DNA from: Verrucomicrobiia bacterium
GTDB lineage: Bacteria > Verrucomicrobiota > Verrucomicrobiia > Verrucomicrobiales > Akkermansiaceae
DNA length: 64,000 bases
NCBI GenBank assembly: GCA_030431475.1
Contig: JAUIJD010000005.1
Coordinates: 105,935-169,934 of the forward strand
Direction of reading: 5' to 3'
The notes beneath the pieces are model-generated. The model searched no databases. It was not told the origin of the DNA and saw nothing but the letters and a program-made list of their open reading frames with translations. The translations under genes were made by a program, and so were the position numbers. Shown one piece after another: positions 1 to 9,002 of this stretch. Within the stretch, counting starts at the first letter, position 1. Every line of letters begins with the position of its first letter.

Positions 1-1
1 C

Positions 2-151
2 ACGCCGAAGGACATCGCCTGTGCCCGGGCCATCGGCGCGAGATGTCTCGCCGTGGCCACCGGAGCGGTCCCGGCCGAGCACCTCACCGACGCCGACCAG
101 GTGCTCGATTCGCTCGAGCGGCGGGAAGTGTGGGAGGTGTTTCTCGGGTAG
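2..151 (+). CDS. HAD-family hydrolase, C-terminal fragment
   Basis: Only the last 49 codons and the stop lie in the window; the 5' end is cut off by the window edge. The translation opens with TPKDIACARAIGARCLAVATG, which resembles the end of HAD motif IV (the GD-T/S-P-xD-I loop that binds Mg2+) and the following helix-strand of phosphoglycolate-phosphatase-like hydrolases. It ends EVFLG-stop. The substrate cannot be told from this part. The convergent sulfatase gene ends 39 bp downstream and no clear terminator lies between them. The superfamily call is fairly safe; the exact enzyme is unknown. Confidence 0.7.
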   Translation, partial: TPKDIACARAIGARCLAVATGAVPAEHLTDADQVLDSLERREVWEVFLG

Positions 152-190
152 CGGCCCGGCCGTTCGACCCGCCTGTTCCCTTGACGGGGA

Positions 191-1558
191 TCAGGGGAGC
201 TTGCGCTCCGCCTTGCGGCCGACCACGTCCATCTTGTGCTTCTTGCGGTGGTTGCGGCGATAGACGTCGGCCATATCGCCGTTGGGCTCGGCGAGCTCCG
301 ACTCCCATTTTTCCAGCAGCCCGAGCAGCCGATCCCGATCGGCTGGCCGGGCATCGGTCAGGTTTTCCCGCTGGACGGGGTCCGTCGAGAGATCGAAGAG
401 CAGCGTGTTGTGGATGGATCCGTCGTCCTCCTGGACCCGGATCAGCACGAGATCCCCTTCGCGCACCGCCCGTGTCGGGCCCATGCGCCAGAACAACAGC
501 TCGTGGGGACGCCCCGACTTCTCGCCTTTGAGAAACGGCATCAGATCGACGCCGTCCGTTTCCCCGGTCCCGGCTCCGGCGGCCGCAAGGAAGGTGGGTG
601 TGAGATCGAGGGAGATGACGGGATCATTGAACCATCCGTGGGCGAGCTGACCGGGCCACGAGATGAGAAACGGGACGCGCTGGCCGCCTTCCCAGAAGCT
701 GCCCTTCATGCCGCGCCACGAGCCGTTGTCGGAGTGATTGGAGGTGGCGCCGCCGTTGTCCGAAACGAAGACGACGATGGTGTTCTCCCGGAGCTTTTCT
801 TTCTCGAGAAAGTCCAGCCATTGGCCGACCTCCTCGTCGAGCGAGGCGACCATCGCCGCGTATCGGCGGCGGCCCTTGTCCTCGATGTGGGCGAAGCGCT
901 GCTCGAGATCCTCCCGGGTGTGGAGCGGGGTGTGGGGGGTGGTGTAGGACATGTAGAGGAAGAAGGGCGCGTCCGGCTCCCGCTGGCGCACCAGCCGCAT
1001 GCCCTCCTCGGTCAGGAAGTCGGTGAGGTAGGTCCATCCCTCGAGCTCGACGTCCTCGCCGTCGCGCCGCAAGCGTTGCGTGCCGCGGGTTTCCTTCGAC
1101 GGACGGTAGCTGCGGCTGCCACCGAGCAAGCCGGTGAAATGGTCGAACCCGATCTCGTCGGGCGCCGCACCGAGATGCCACTTGCCGACGGCCATCGTCG
1201 TGTACCCGGCGGCCTTGAGCTGGTCGGCGGTGGTGAGCACCTCCGGCTCCATGTGGCTGCTGTTGTACTCGAAGGCGAACCGGTTCTGATAGCGTCCGGT
1301 GATCAATCCGGCGCGGGACGGTGCGCAGACGCTGCCCGAGACATGGCCGTCGGTGCAGATCACGCTTTGGGCCGCGAGCCGGTCGATGTGGGGCGTCGGG
1401 ATGTCCTTGCAGCCGGTGTAGCCGAGGTCGCCGTAGCCGAGGTCGTCGGCGAGGATGACGAGGAAGTTCGAAGTGGCGGCGAACGCGGGAAGCGCGAGCA
1501 GGCCGGCGGCGAGCGCCATCAGGACCCTGCCGCGCCGTCGGAGGGCGGACGACGGCAT
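191..1558 (-). CDS. secreted S1-family sulfatase (arylsulfatase-like)
   Basis: About 455 residues. The protein starts with a signal peptide (MPSSALRRRGRVLMALAAG, then LPAFA) and the classic sulfatase core: the metal-binding DD pair in ILADDLGYGD at residues 38-39 and the formylglycine motif C78-A-P-S-R. Later GKWHLG and VSDNGG are further metal and substrate elements of the family. It should hydrolyse sulfate esters in the periplasm or outside the cell, and needs Cys-to-formylglycine conversion by a maturase that is not in this window. The ATG at 1558 is preferred because it begins the signal peptide; an in-frame GTG at 1600 would add 14 residues. The substrate is not predictable. Confidence 0.9.
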   Translation of the reverse strand: MPSSALRRRGRVLMALAAGLLALPAFAATSNFLVILADDLGYGDLGYTGCKDIPTPHIDRLAAQSVICTDGHVSGSVCAPSRAGLITGRYQNRFAFEYNSSHMEPEVLTTADQLKAAGYTTMAVGKWHLGAAPDEIGFDHFTGLLGGSRSYRPSKETRGTQRLRRDGEDVELEGWTYLTDFLTEEGMRLVRQREPDAPFFLYMSYTTPHTPLHTREDLEQRFAHIEDKGRRRYAAMVASLDEEVGQWLDFLEKEKLRENTIVVFVSDNGGATSNHSDNGSWRGMKGSFWEGGQRVPFLISWPGQLAHGWFNDPVISLDLTPTFLAAAGAGTGETDGVDLMPFLKGEKSGRPHELLFWRMGPTRAVREGDLVLIRVQEDDGSIHNTLLFDLSTDPVQRENLTDARPADRDRLLGLLEKWESELAEPNGDMADVYRRNHRKKHKMDVVGRKAERKLP

Positions 1559-1613
1559 TGGGGTGGACCGAGGAACGAATCGAATGCGCTGGAAGTTCAC
1601 GGCCTATGAACGA

Positions 1614-1669
1614 AGAAAAAGGCCCGGAGATTACACCAGCCTTTTCAGGTGATGCCAATCTCCGGGCCT
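1614..1669 (-). terminator. rho-independent terminator of the pre-pilin gene
   Basis: Inverted repeat AGGCCCGGAGATT at 1620-1632 against AATCTCCGGGCCT at 1657-1669, a 13-bp perfect stem. In the minus direction it is followed by a T tract (plus-strand AAAAA at 1616-1620). The loop has a small extra CACC/GGTG helix. It sits 24 bp beyond the stop of the pre-pilin gene and before the sulfatase start. Confidence 0.75.
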
Positions 1670-1692
1670 GCTGTTTCCAGCAACCGTCTTGG

Positions 1693-2424
1693 CTAGGAAG
1701 GATTCAGGGAAACCGGGCGGGGGGGAAGTTGTCCGCAGTCGTAGGCGCGATCGAAGCCGAGGCGTCCCAGCTCGGATGCGTCGAGCGGCTTGGCGCTGCC
1801 GTCGAGGAAGAAGGCGTTGGCCTTGCCTCCGTGCCGGAGACCGGGATGCGATTCATCCAGGATCCGGAACTGCTCGTCGCCACTCGCGATGCTCGAGTCC
1901 ATCAGCAGCGGGTAGCGGGTCGAATTGTCGACCGTGGCGAAGATCAGCGTCAGGCGCTCGGAGTCCCCGCCGCCGCCGCCGGGGTTGTCCTGGCTTCTCC
2001 AGGTCGCACCGGCGATCTCGCTGTCGTGAAAATTCACCCCGTAGGCGTTGTGGTGGGAGGTTTCCGGATCGGGGGCGCAGGGGCAGTGCATGGCCTCGAT
2101 GCGCGGATGGCTCCCTTCGAAGTTCTGGGGAGGAATGATGGAACCCACCACACCGTAGGGGAGCGACTCCGGCGCGTCGCCGTGGCCGAACGCGAGCGAC
2201 AGGCGGCCGTGGGACTCCTGTCCGTGCTGAAGCAAGGCGCTGCCGGACTGGCGCAGATGATTGAGGCAGGTGGTCGCGTCGGCGGCATTCATCGCCCGCC
2301 GGGCAACGGTGAAGGCAAGGCCTCCGAGGACGGCCAGGATGACGATGACGACGAGGAGCTCGATCAGGGTGAAACCGGCGGAGGAGCGACGGCGGATCAC
2401 GCGGGGTGAATGGGTGGCGTTCAT
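1693..2424 (-). CDS. type II pre-pilin-like protein (DUF1559-like)
   Basis: 243 residues. The N-terminus carries a textbook prepilin peptidase site: a basic leader RVIRRRSSAG, then FTLIELLVVIVILAVLGG, with cleavage expected after Gly17 and the conserved Glu at +5. The globular part ends with RHGGKANAFFLDGSA, close to the H-G-G-xAN-F-DG motif typical of Verrucomicrobia and Planctomycetes pseudopilin-like proteins (DUF1559/H-X9-DG type). These proteins are abundant in the phylum, and most have no known role; a surface or pseudopilus function is inferred. It is a single gene with its own terminator at 1614-1669. Confidence 0.85.
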   Translation of the reverse strand: MNATHSPRVIRRRSSAGFTLIELLVVIVILAVLGGLAFTVARRAMNAADATTCLNHLRQSGSALLQHGQESHGRLSLAFGHGDAPESLPYGVVGSIIPPQNFEGSHPRIEAMHCPCAPDPETSHHNAYGVNFHDSEIAGATWRSQDNPGGGGGDSERLTLIFATVDNSTRYPLLMDSSIASGDEQFRILDESHPGLRHGGKANAFFLDGSAKPLDASELGRLGFDRAYDCGQLPPRPVSLNPS

Positions 2425-2553
2425 GCGGCCGACCGGGCAGCGAAACCTGTGCCAGCGCTGGTCGCCAAAGTCACTTTTTGTATATTTTCGTGAAGCGACG
2501 GGTTTTTCGGCCGTTTTGCCCGACTTGGCATCGGATCGGCTTGCGGCGGCGGT

Positions 2554-3816
2554 TCAGCCCGTGGCCTGTTCCGGTGCGTCGGCGGCCACGCCACGGTTGA
2601 AGGCGAGGTCGCGGAAGACCTCGTCGAGCCGGTCGCGCGAGTGGGCGCGGTGGTAGGAGTCGAATGCCGGAACGAGCGGCGAGCCGTCGGGCGCGACGCG
2701 GGCGAGGGCGCCCCGGATGGCCTCGACGGCGCCTTCCGGATCACCCTCGGGGAAGGTGCGGCCGAGTTGAAAGCCGTCGACACGGGCGCCGACGCACTGG
2801 CCGGCGGTGGCGACGAGGGGAATGCGGAAGGCGGCGGCCTTGGTCAGGGCGTTGCTGCTGCCCTCGAACGCCTCGTAGGCCGCCCAGACGAGGTCGAAGC
2901 TGGAGAAGAGGGAGTTGTAGGGGGCGCCGTCCTGGATGCGGTCCCCGCTGGTGTCGAAGTGAATGTTGTCGATTTCGCCGGAGGCGATCCGCTCCACGAC
3001 TCCGTCGAGGAAGGCCAGTTCCTCGGCGGAGAAGGTCTCCCGGGGAAACGGTCCGGTAGCGACGAAGTACCAGGGTTCCCGTAGTTCCTTGGCGCGAAGC
3101 GCGGCCTTGAGGAGCGTGATCAGCCCCTTGCGCTTCTCCATGCTGATCAGGCCGATGACCTTCCGGTCGCCCGCCCGTTCGCGGATCGCGCGGGCCGCGG
3201 GTGTGGGCTCTTCCGGCAGCGTCTCGTCGGTAATGTCCGGGAAGGCGATGGCCGGGTGGCCGGAAATCTCCTCGAGCGTGTCGTTGAAGCGTTCGTCGAG
3301 GGTGCACACCGCGCGGCAGTCGGGGCTGCGGAGCAGGCGGTCGCCCTTGGCCGCCCGCCGCAGCGGGTCGGCGGGAAACTCGAGGTGCCCGTTGCGGAAG
3401 TAGAGTCCGCTCCAGGGGCGCCCGAGGGTCATCGTGGGAAGCATCGGGAACGGGGAGAAGCGGAGGTAGCTGTCGAGGTAGCAGAAGAAGACGAGGTCGG
3501 CCGTCCAGCCGGTGTCGGTCTCGGCCCGGTGGAGGATCTCGGCGCTGGCCCGCCAGCGCAGGGGCGTGCTCAGCGGGTCGTGGTCGCGTCCCCGCGAGAT
3601 GACCCCGTGGTTGCGGTGGATGAAGGGGAAGCCGGCGATGCGATCGCTCGGCGCGTCGTCGAGGGAGCCGAGGATTTCCTCCGGTTTCTGGCAGAGCAGC
3701 AGGACGCGGGCGCCGATGCGCAGCAGGGAGGCGCTGAACTCGCGAAGGTAGGTCGGGTGGTGGCCGGCCCAGCGGGTGTCCACGAGGGCGACGGTGGGGG
3801 AGGTGGGGGTGCTCAT
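2554..3816 (-). CDS. glycosyltransferase (GT4-like)
   Basis: 420 residues, no signal peptide. The N-terminal half (VALVDTRWAGHHPTYLREFS) looks like a Rossmann-type GT-B donor/acceptor domain. The C-terminal half begins GLISMEKRKGLITLLKAAL and contains the strand-helix order of Glycos_transf_1, with an E-rich EAFEGSSNALTKAA segment where GT4 enzymes bind the nucleotide sugar. It is the last gene of the minus-strand polysaccharide cluster, and its ATG overlaps the stop of the upstream membrane protein by 4 bp, which points to translational coupling. Donor and acceptor are unknown. Confidence 0.75.
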   Translation of the reverse strand: MSTPTSPTVALVDTRWAGHHPTYLREFSASLLRIGARVLLLCQKPEEILGSLDDAPSDRIAGFPFIHRNHGVISRGRDHDPLSTPLRWRASAEILHRAETDTGWTADLVFFCYLDSYLRFSPFPMLPTMTLGRPWSGLYFRNGHLEFPADPLRRAAKGDRLLRSPDCRAVCTLDERFNDTLEEISGHPAIAFPDITDETLPEEPTPAARAIRERAGDRKVIGLISMEKRKGLITLLKAALRAKELREPWYFVATGPFPRETFSAEELAFLDGVVERIASGEIDNIHFDTSGDRIQDGAPYNSLFSSFDLVWAAYEAFEGSSNALTKAAAFRIPLVATAGQCVGARVDGFQLGRTFPEGDPEGAVEAIRGALARVAPDGSPLVPAFDSYHRAHSRDRLDEVFRDLAFNRGVAADAPEQATG

Positions 3817-5183
3817 CGGAGGGGGTCGGTGCGGGCGAGGAACGAAACGCGGATGTGGAAGGCCTGGGGCAGTCCGGCCATGATGCCGAAGGTCATGCCG
3901 GCAAGTCTTTCATAGAAGGGGTTCGAGGTCGCGGTTTCGCTGAGGAAGCAGAGCGTCGCGACGAACGGGAGGAAGGCGAGCCAGATGTCCGGGCCCGGAA
4001 GCGCGGCGTTGGCGGCGGCCGAGCGCAGGCTCTGGACGGCGGTGTTGGAGAACAGGAACAGGTGCCCGAGCAGGCCGATGATGCCTCCCGAGAAGAGCGC
4101 GTAGGTCCAGGTCGAATGACCGGCGAACCAGACGTCGTCCCCGAGTTCGGCGTCCTTCGGGTACACCTCGTACAGTTCGGGCAGGTAGTGGATGCTCCAG
4201 GTGTAGGAGGCGCCGATCCCCATCCCGTGAAGGTAGCGGACCGGGTCCTTGTCGAGGATCTTCATGATGTCCTCGGCCTCGGCGCTGCGGGTGAGCCAGG
4301 AGACGTCGGTGGCGAGGTTGCGGTCCTCGGCGTGGTGGAAGAGCCGTTCGTTCCAGCGCTCGATCAGCGCCGGCCAGACGACCGCCGCAACGACCATGCC
4401 GGCGACCGCCAGACCGGCGACCACGCCGATCGGGAGCAGTCGCTTCGGCAGGACGCGCCAGCGGAAGATCTTCCACTGGCAGCCGAGGGCAAAGCACAGG
4501 GAACTCGCGACGGCTGACGCCATCACCGGAAAGATCAGTGCCCGGGTGACGGTGACGAGGATGCCGGTCAGCAGCGCGGCGCAGCCGAGGACAAGGGTCC
4601 AGTGGAAGCGCGATCGGAGCAGCAGCGCGCAGCCGATCCACGCCGCCATCCAGTTGGTCGAGGGGCTGAGGACCTCGACCCGCACCGTCTCGAGCGAGAT
4701 CTCCTTGAACAGGAAACCGTGGAGGATGCGCCAGAAGATGTTGATCACCGCGGCGGCGAAGACCGGCGCGACGATGCGCGACGCGCGGAGGCCGGTGCAG
4801 GCGGCGACGTGCGCGTTGATCATGCCGGCGAGGCAGAGGCCGAAGGGCAGGCCGGTGCGCAGCGAGCGGGTCGGATCGACGCCTTGGAGGAAGGCATTCC
4901 CCGCGAGAAAAACGAGCAGGGCGGCCCAGAGGCCGATCATCCAGACGCCCGGCCGGACGAGCAGGTGCCGCCAGCCGAGGAAGATGATGCCGGCGGTCGA
5001 CAGGGCGCAGGTGCCGAGAAAGAGGAGCTGGTCGATGCCGGTGCCGCCGCCGGCCTGGCGGTCGACCGAGGCCCGGTAGTCGAGGGCGAACGAAAGCATG
5101 AACACCCACAACAGCCGCTCGACCCACACCGCCTCGGGGGCGCGGGGGACGCGGACCGGATCATGGGCGTCGTCGAGGAACAT
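3813..5183 (-). CDS. O-antigen ligase/polymerase-like membrane protein
   Basis: 456 residues with about ten hydrophobic segments spread over the whole length. A large hydrophilic loop lies at roughly residues 280-350 (ATDVSWLTRSAEAEDIMKIL to FAGHSTWTYAL), before the last membrane pair. That layout, including a loop with R, H and GHS residues, matches the Wzy/WaaL family that polymerises or ligates lipid-linked glycans at the periplasmic face. It sits between glycosyltransferase genes, overlapping the downstream one by 4 bp. The family is poorly conserved in sequence, so polymerase and ligase roles cannot be separated. Confidence 0.7.
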   Translation of the reverse strand: MFLDDAHDPVRVPRAPEAVWVERLLWVFMLSFALDYRASVDRQAGGGTGIDQLLFLGTCALSTAGIIFLGWRHLLVRPGVWMIGLWAALLVFLAGNAFLQGVDPTRSLRTGLPFGLCLAGMINAHVAACTGLRASRIVAPVFAAAVINIFWRILHGFLFKEISLETVRVEVLSPSTNWMAAWIGCALLLRSRFHWTLVLGCAALLTGILVTVTRALIFPVMASAVASSLCFALGCQWKIFRWRVLPKRLLPIGVVAGLAVAGMVVAAVVWPALIERWNERLFHHAEDRNLATDVSWLTRSAEAEDIMKILDKDPVRYLHGMGIGASYTWSIHYLPELYEVYPKDAELGDDVWFAGHSTWTYALFSGGIIGLLGHLFLFSNTAVQSLRSAAANAALPGPDIWLAFLPFVATLCFLSETATSNPFYERLAGMTFGIMAGLPQAFHIRVSFLARTDPLR

Positions 5184-5245
5184 GTCTGTGTTTCGGTTCT
5201 TCAGTAATTCGGTGTTTCAGTTCTCAGGTCGTGGCGGCGTTTACG

Positions 5246-5277
5246 GAAACACCGAAACACCGAAACACCGAAACACC
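5246..5277. repeat. 8-bp tandem repeat in the polysaccharide operon
   Basis: Four exact copies of GAAACACC lie in the 97-bp gap between the epimerase and the membrane protein. A related inverted piece, CGGTGTTTC, stands at about 5211-5219, so the gap could fold in RNA. This is the only sizeable gap in an otherwise overlapping gene string. Confidence 0.8.
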
Positions 5278-5280
5278 GTC

Positions 5281-6324
5281 CTACCGGTTCTGCCACGCCT
5301 CGACGATCTGGCGGATGGTTTCCTCGAGGCTGACGGTGATGTCCCAGCCCGGGTAGTGGGCGCGCATCTTGTCGAGGTTCGAGATGTAGCAGATGTGGTC
5401 GCCGATGCGGTTGCCGTCCTGGTAGGCGAATTGCTGCGCCTTGCCGGAGAACTTCTCGGCGATCTGGAAAGCCTCGAGGATGGAGCACGAGTTGTTGCGG
5501 CCGCCGCCGATGTTGTAGACCTCCGCGATGCGCGGCGCCTTGATGAATTCCTCGATGAAGCGGGCGACGTCGTGCGAGTGGATGTTGTCTCGCACCTGCT
5601 TGCCCTTGTAGCCGAAGATCTTGTACTCGCGGCCCTCGAGGTTGCACTTCACGAGGAAGGAAAGGAAGCCGTGCAGCTCGACGCCGCTGTGGTTCGGGCC
5701 GGTCAGGCAGCCGCCGCGCAGGCAGCAGGTGGGCATGTCGAAGTAGCGCCCGTATTCCTGCACCATCACATCCGCCGCGACCTTCGACGCGCCGAAAAGC
5801 GAGTGCTTCGATTGGTCGATGGAAAACTCCTCGGTGATGCCGTCGGCATAGGCCGGGTCGTCGTAGTCCCAGCGGGTTTTGAGCTCCTTGAGCGCGATGG
5901 TGTTCGGCCGGTCGCCGTAGACCTTGTTGGTCGACATGTGGACGAAGGGCGAGGTCGGGCAGGCCTGGCGGGTGGCTTCGAGCAGGTTGAGCGTGCCGAC
6001 GGCATTGGTGTCGAAGTCGTCGAAGGGAATCGCGGCCGCCCGGTCGTGCGAGGGCTGGGCGGCGGTGTGGACGATGGCGTCGGGCTTGACCTCGGCGAGC
6101 AGCTTGAGCACGCCCTCGCGGTCGCGGATGTCGAGTTCGTGGTGGACGAAGCCGGGAAGGTCCTGCTGCAGGCGCTCCTGGTTCCAGCGGGTGTCGCCCT
6201 GGGGGCCGAAGAAGACGGCGCGCTGGTTGTTGTCGACGCCGTGGATTTCCCAGCCGAGGGCGGAGAAATGGACGCAGACTTCGGAGCCGATGAGGCCGGA
6301 AGATCCGGTGACGAGGAGTTTCAT
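5281..6324 (-). CDS. NAD-dependent epimerase/dehydratase, CDP-paratose 2-epimerase-like
   Basis: 347 residues. An extended SDR fold begins at the N-terminus with the dinucleotide motif TGSSGLIG (residues 6-13) and [11 protein letters not shown], as in nucleotide-sugar epimerases. The active-site triad region is MSTNKVYGD (about 130-138) and FGASK (177-181). The usual catalytic Tyr of YxxxK therefore reads Phe177, while Lys181 is kept. The [12 protein letters not shown] and RDNIHSHDV segments match the tyvelose/paratose epimerase group. It should supply a modified sugar nucleotide to the neighbouring transferases. The start at 6324 overlaps the upstream glycosyltransferase stop by 4 bp. Confidence 0.8.
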   Translation of the reverse strand: MKLLVTGSSGLIGSEVCVHFSALGWEIHGVDNNQRAVFFGPQGDTRWNQERLQQDLPGFVHHELDIRDREGVLKLLAEVKPDAIVHTAAQPSHDRAAAIPFDDFDTNAVGTLNLLEATRQACPTSPFVHMSTNKVYGDRPNTIALKELKTRWDYDDPAYADGITEEFSIDQSKHSLFGASKVAADVMVQEYGRYFDMPTCCLRGGCLTGPNHSGVELHGFLSFLVKCNLEGREYKIFGYKGKQVRDNIHSHDVARFIEEFIKAPRIAEVYNIGGGRNNSCSILEAFQIAEKFSGKAQQFAYQDGNRIGDHICYISNLDKMRAHYPGWDITVSLEETIRQIVEAWQNR

Positions 6325-7511
6325 GGGGTGTCGGGGGTTCGGTTCGGAGATTCGAGAAGCTTGGCGAGGGTCTTGCCGCGCTCGGCCCAGTGGAAGGCAT
6401 CGCGGCACTTCTCCAGGGCGCTGGCGGCGGCGCGGTTGAGGAAGTCGAGGTCGTCGATGCGGGTTGCTACCGCCTCGGCGAGGTCGGACGTCGATCCCGC
6501 CGCGAGGCAGTCGGCCCCGGGCTTGAGCGGGAGTCCGCTGAGGGCCGAGCCGATCGAGGCCAGCGGCAGGCCGCGGAAGATGTAGTCGAGCGCCTTGAGC
6601 TTGAAGCCGCCGCCAAGCGACTCGGGGATCAGGCCGATGCGGGCGTCGCGGAGGTGCGGCTCCATGCTGGGGACATTCGGATGGAACTCCGCCCAGGGAA
6701 AGCGCTCGCCGAGGGACTGGAAGTATCCGGGATCGCATTTCCCGACGACGTGGAATGCCACCTCCCCGGCCTGGAACGGCTTCGAAGCGGCGGCGAGGAA
6801 GGCTTCCAGATTGCGGCGTTTCGCGAGCCACTCGAAGGTGCCCGCGAGCACCACCCGGCGCGGCGTGGCGGAGGTGAGCTCCGGGACGGTGTCGGGGATG
6901 CCGTGCGAGTAGCCGGGCGAAAGCACCCGGGTGCGTTTGCCGGGAGCCTGCTTCTGGTAAACCGAGGCGTCGCGCGGAGTGATGGCACTGATCGCCGCCG
7001 AAGCATCGACCAGTTGGTGCTCGAGCTCCGCATACTTCGCCGCGTCGAGCTTGAGCGCGAGGCGGAAGGGGAGGGAGCCGTCGTTCGAGGCGGCGACTTC
7101 CGTGCGCACGGTCGCCTCGTGGTTGTGCGAGACGTAGATCACCGGGAGCTCGTCGGGGATCCGGTCCAGCGCCCAGGCATTGGCGGCCTGGTCGATGACG
7201 ACCCGGTCGAAGTCTCCCGATTCGAGCAAGGCGTCGAGGGCCTCGCGCATCGCGGGATTGCCGAGCCGGTGGGCGTCGCTCGGCAGCCGGAAAAGCAGGC
7301 AGGCCGCGGATTTCGGTGGGACGGGGCACGGCAACTCCCAGGCGACCCCGGGCAGGGCTTGGTCGAAATCGCCGTCCGCCCGATGGGCCAGCACCGTCAC
7401 TTCGCAGCGACGGGTGTCGGCGAGCGCGCGCAGCAGCCCGAGCGTGTAGATCAGGTCGCCGCTGTCGGCGGGACGGGGGTCCTGCCGGGTGATCCAGAGG
7501 ATGCGGGTCAT
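6321..7511 (-). CDS. glycosyltransferase (GT4-like)
   Basis: 396 residues, starting [18 protein letters not shown], the N-terminal strand and glycine-rich turn of a GT-B transferase. The C-terminal domain has [15 protein letters not shown], then [28 protein letters not shown] and [10 protein letters not shown]. This is the standard GT4/GT1 order, with the E-x-G-GxK nucleotide-sugar site at the LGGGFKLK position. It is coupled to both neighbours by 4-bp overlaps (ATGA), so it is co-translated in the polysaccharide operon. The sugar donor is not predictable. Confidence 0.8.
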   Translation of the reverse strand: MTRILWITRQDPRPADSGDLIYTLGLLRALADTRRCEVTVLAHRADGDFDQALPGVAWELPCPVPPKSAACLLFRLPSDAHRLGNPAMREALDALLESGDFDRVVIDQAANAWALDRIPDELPVIYVSHNHEATVRTEVAASNDGSLPFRLALKLDAAKYAELEHQLVDASAAISAITPRDASVYQKQAPGKRTRVLSPGYSHGIPDTVPELTSATPRRVVLAGTFEWLAKRRNLEAFLAAASKPFQAGEVAFHVVGKCDPGYFQSLGERFPWAEFHPNVPSMEPHLRDARIGLIPESLGGGFKLKALDYIFRGLPLASIGSALSGLPLKPGADCLAAGSTSDLAEAVATRIDDLDFLNRAAASALEKCRDAFHWAERGKTLAKLLESPNRTPDTP

Positions 7512-8704
7512 CCGGTGAGAATGCGTTCGAAGGTGTCGGCCTTGTCCTCGATGGGAAAGGTGGCCTCGGCGTAGTGGCGGGCGTTGGTGGCGAGGCTGCG
7601 GCGCAGGGCGTCGGAGTCGCGCAGGTTGCGCCCGGCGGCGAGGAAGCCGTCGAGGTCGCCCGGGGCGACCGTGAGTCCGGCCCCGTGGTCGAGGGTGATG
7701 CGGGCGGCGAGGTTCGCCGGCGGCACGGCGAGCAGCAGCGGCCGGCCGGCGCAGAGGTAGCTGAGCGTCTTCGACGGCACCGAGAAGGTCCCGGCTTCCT
7801 CCTCCAGCAGGCCGACGAGGACGTCGCCGCTGGCGAGCACCGACGGCAGGTCGGCGAAGGGCTGATAGGGCAGGACGAGAAGGTTGCGGAGTCCGGCCTT
7901 GGCGGATTCGGTCTTCAGCCACTCGGCGCCGATGCCCTCGGACACGACCACCACGCGGACATCGGGGTCCTCCCGGTGCCGGCGGGCGAGCTCGAGCAGC
8001 ATCGACGGATCGTGCTTCATGCCGAGGGTGCCGGAGTAGAGGAAGACGAAACGGTTGTGCAGACCGTGCCTCACGGCCCACTCGTTGGATTTGTCGAGCG
8101 ACGGGAGCTCCTCGATCACCGCCCAGTTCGGGACGACCTCCACGCGGCCGGGGTCGACGTGGAACTCGTCCTCGAGGATGGGCGTGAAATCCTCGGTGAT
8201 GGTGACGATACGCTCGCTGCGCTCGAACTGCCGCGCGTCGAGGTGGCGGTACCATTTTCCCACCAGCGGACCGGCGACCGGGATCTTCTTCCGCAGCAGG
8301 CGGTCGACGGCGAGGCTGTAGAAATCCTGGACCCAGTAGAAGAAACGGCCGCCACAGCCAACAGTCGCCCGGGTGATGGGGTCCTGGGTTTCGGTCGGCG
8401 TGTTGCCGGAGAGGACGGCATCGGGCTTCCAGGCCTGGATGAAATCGGCGGCGGCCCGGCCGTAGCGGACCTCCATGTTGCGGCGGCGGAGGAAGGAATA
8501 CTTGTAGCGCGGATAGTCCGGATCCATCGGGATCTCGCGGAATTCCAGGGAATCGGCATCGCCATCCCGGTGGCGGAGGTCGCCGCGCGGGGTCTGGAGG
8601 GTCGAGGCGAAGGCATGCACCACCTCATGGCCGCGGCGCGCCAGGGCGCGGCTGAGGGACGTGGGAAAGGCATGTCCCGCGTAGTCGTGGACAACGATTT
8701 TCAT
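7508..8704 (-). CDS. glycosyltransferase family 4, WbuB-like
   Basis: 398 residues. The N-terminus [20 protein letters not shown] and the later [45 protein letters not shown] and [18 protein letters not shown] give the complete GT4 core. The VPSKTLSY element is typical of WbuB/WcaI-type transferases that add an acetamido sugar during O-antigen or capsule synthesis. The start at 8704 was chosen because the preceding in-frame sequence is unstructured and carries a poor intergenic composition. It is the first gene of the minus-strand cluster. Confidence 0.8.
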   Translation of the reverse strand: MKIVVHDYAGHAFPTSLSRALARRGHEVVHAFASTLQTPRGDLRHRDGDADSLEFREIPMDPDYPRYKYSFLRRRNMEVRYGRAAADFIQAWKPDAVLSGNTPTETQDPITRATVGCGGRFFYWVQDFYSLAVDRLLRKKIPVAGPLVGKWYRHLDARQFERSERIVTITEDFTPILEDEFHVDPGRVEVVPNWAVIEELPSLDKSNEWAVRHGLHNRFVFLYSGTLGMKHDPSMLLELARRHREDPDVRVVVVSEGIGAEWLKTESAKAGLRNLLVLPYQPFADLPSVLASGDVLVGLLEEEAGTFSVPSKTLSYLCAGRPLLLAVPPANLAARITLDHGAGLTVAPGDLDGFLAAGRNLRDSDALRRSLATNARHYAEATFPIEDKADTFERILTG

Positions 8705-8880
8705 CAGGGGGAACAGGGGGGTGAACGGGTGAATCCTAAGGATTTGTTGAGTTCCGGGCAATGTCCGGGGCGCACGCGATCGCGTAGCCCGGCCGGGGGA
8801 GCAGGATTTGCGGATCTTTTTCGTCGGGTCCTCGTGCCACTTGGCCCGCACGCTGCTGATTTCCTCCCGTCGCGACACAA

Positions 8881-8953
8881 GGCGGTCCGACCGGTACGAG
8901 CGGGGTTTCATGGGTTTTTCTCCGCGTGTGCCAGGTCGGACCGCCGCTTTTTT
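8881..8953 (+). terminator. long-loop terminator or attenuator hairpin
   Basis: GGCGGTCCGACC at 8881-8892 pairs perfectly with GGTCGGACCGCC at 8934-8945, followed by a run of six T at 8948-8953. The loop is 41 nt. No plus-strand gene ends upstream, and the next start is at 9003. It may therefore be a leader attenuator for the oxidoreductase gene rather than an ordinary terminator. Confidence 0.55.
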
Positions 8954-9002
8954 CCCCCGATGCGGCTGGCGGCTCGAGGAATTCGGCCTTAGGCGTGGTC
9001 GC

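Noticed and set aside
8808..9002. N-terminal extension of the disulfide oxidoreductase
   Set aside because: The extension would run through the hairpin and T run at 8881-8953 and lacks homology-like features; the FAD motif begins right after the ATG at 9003.
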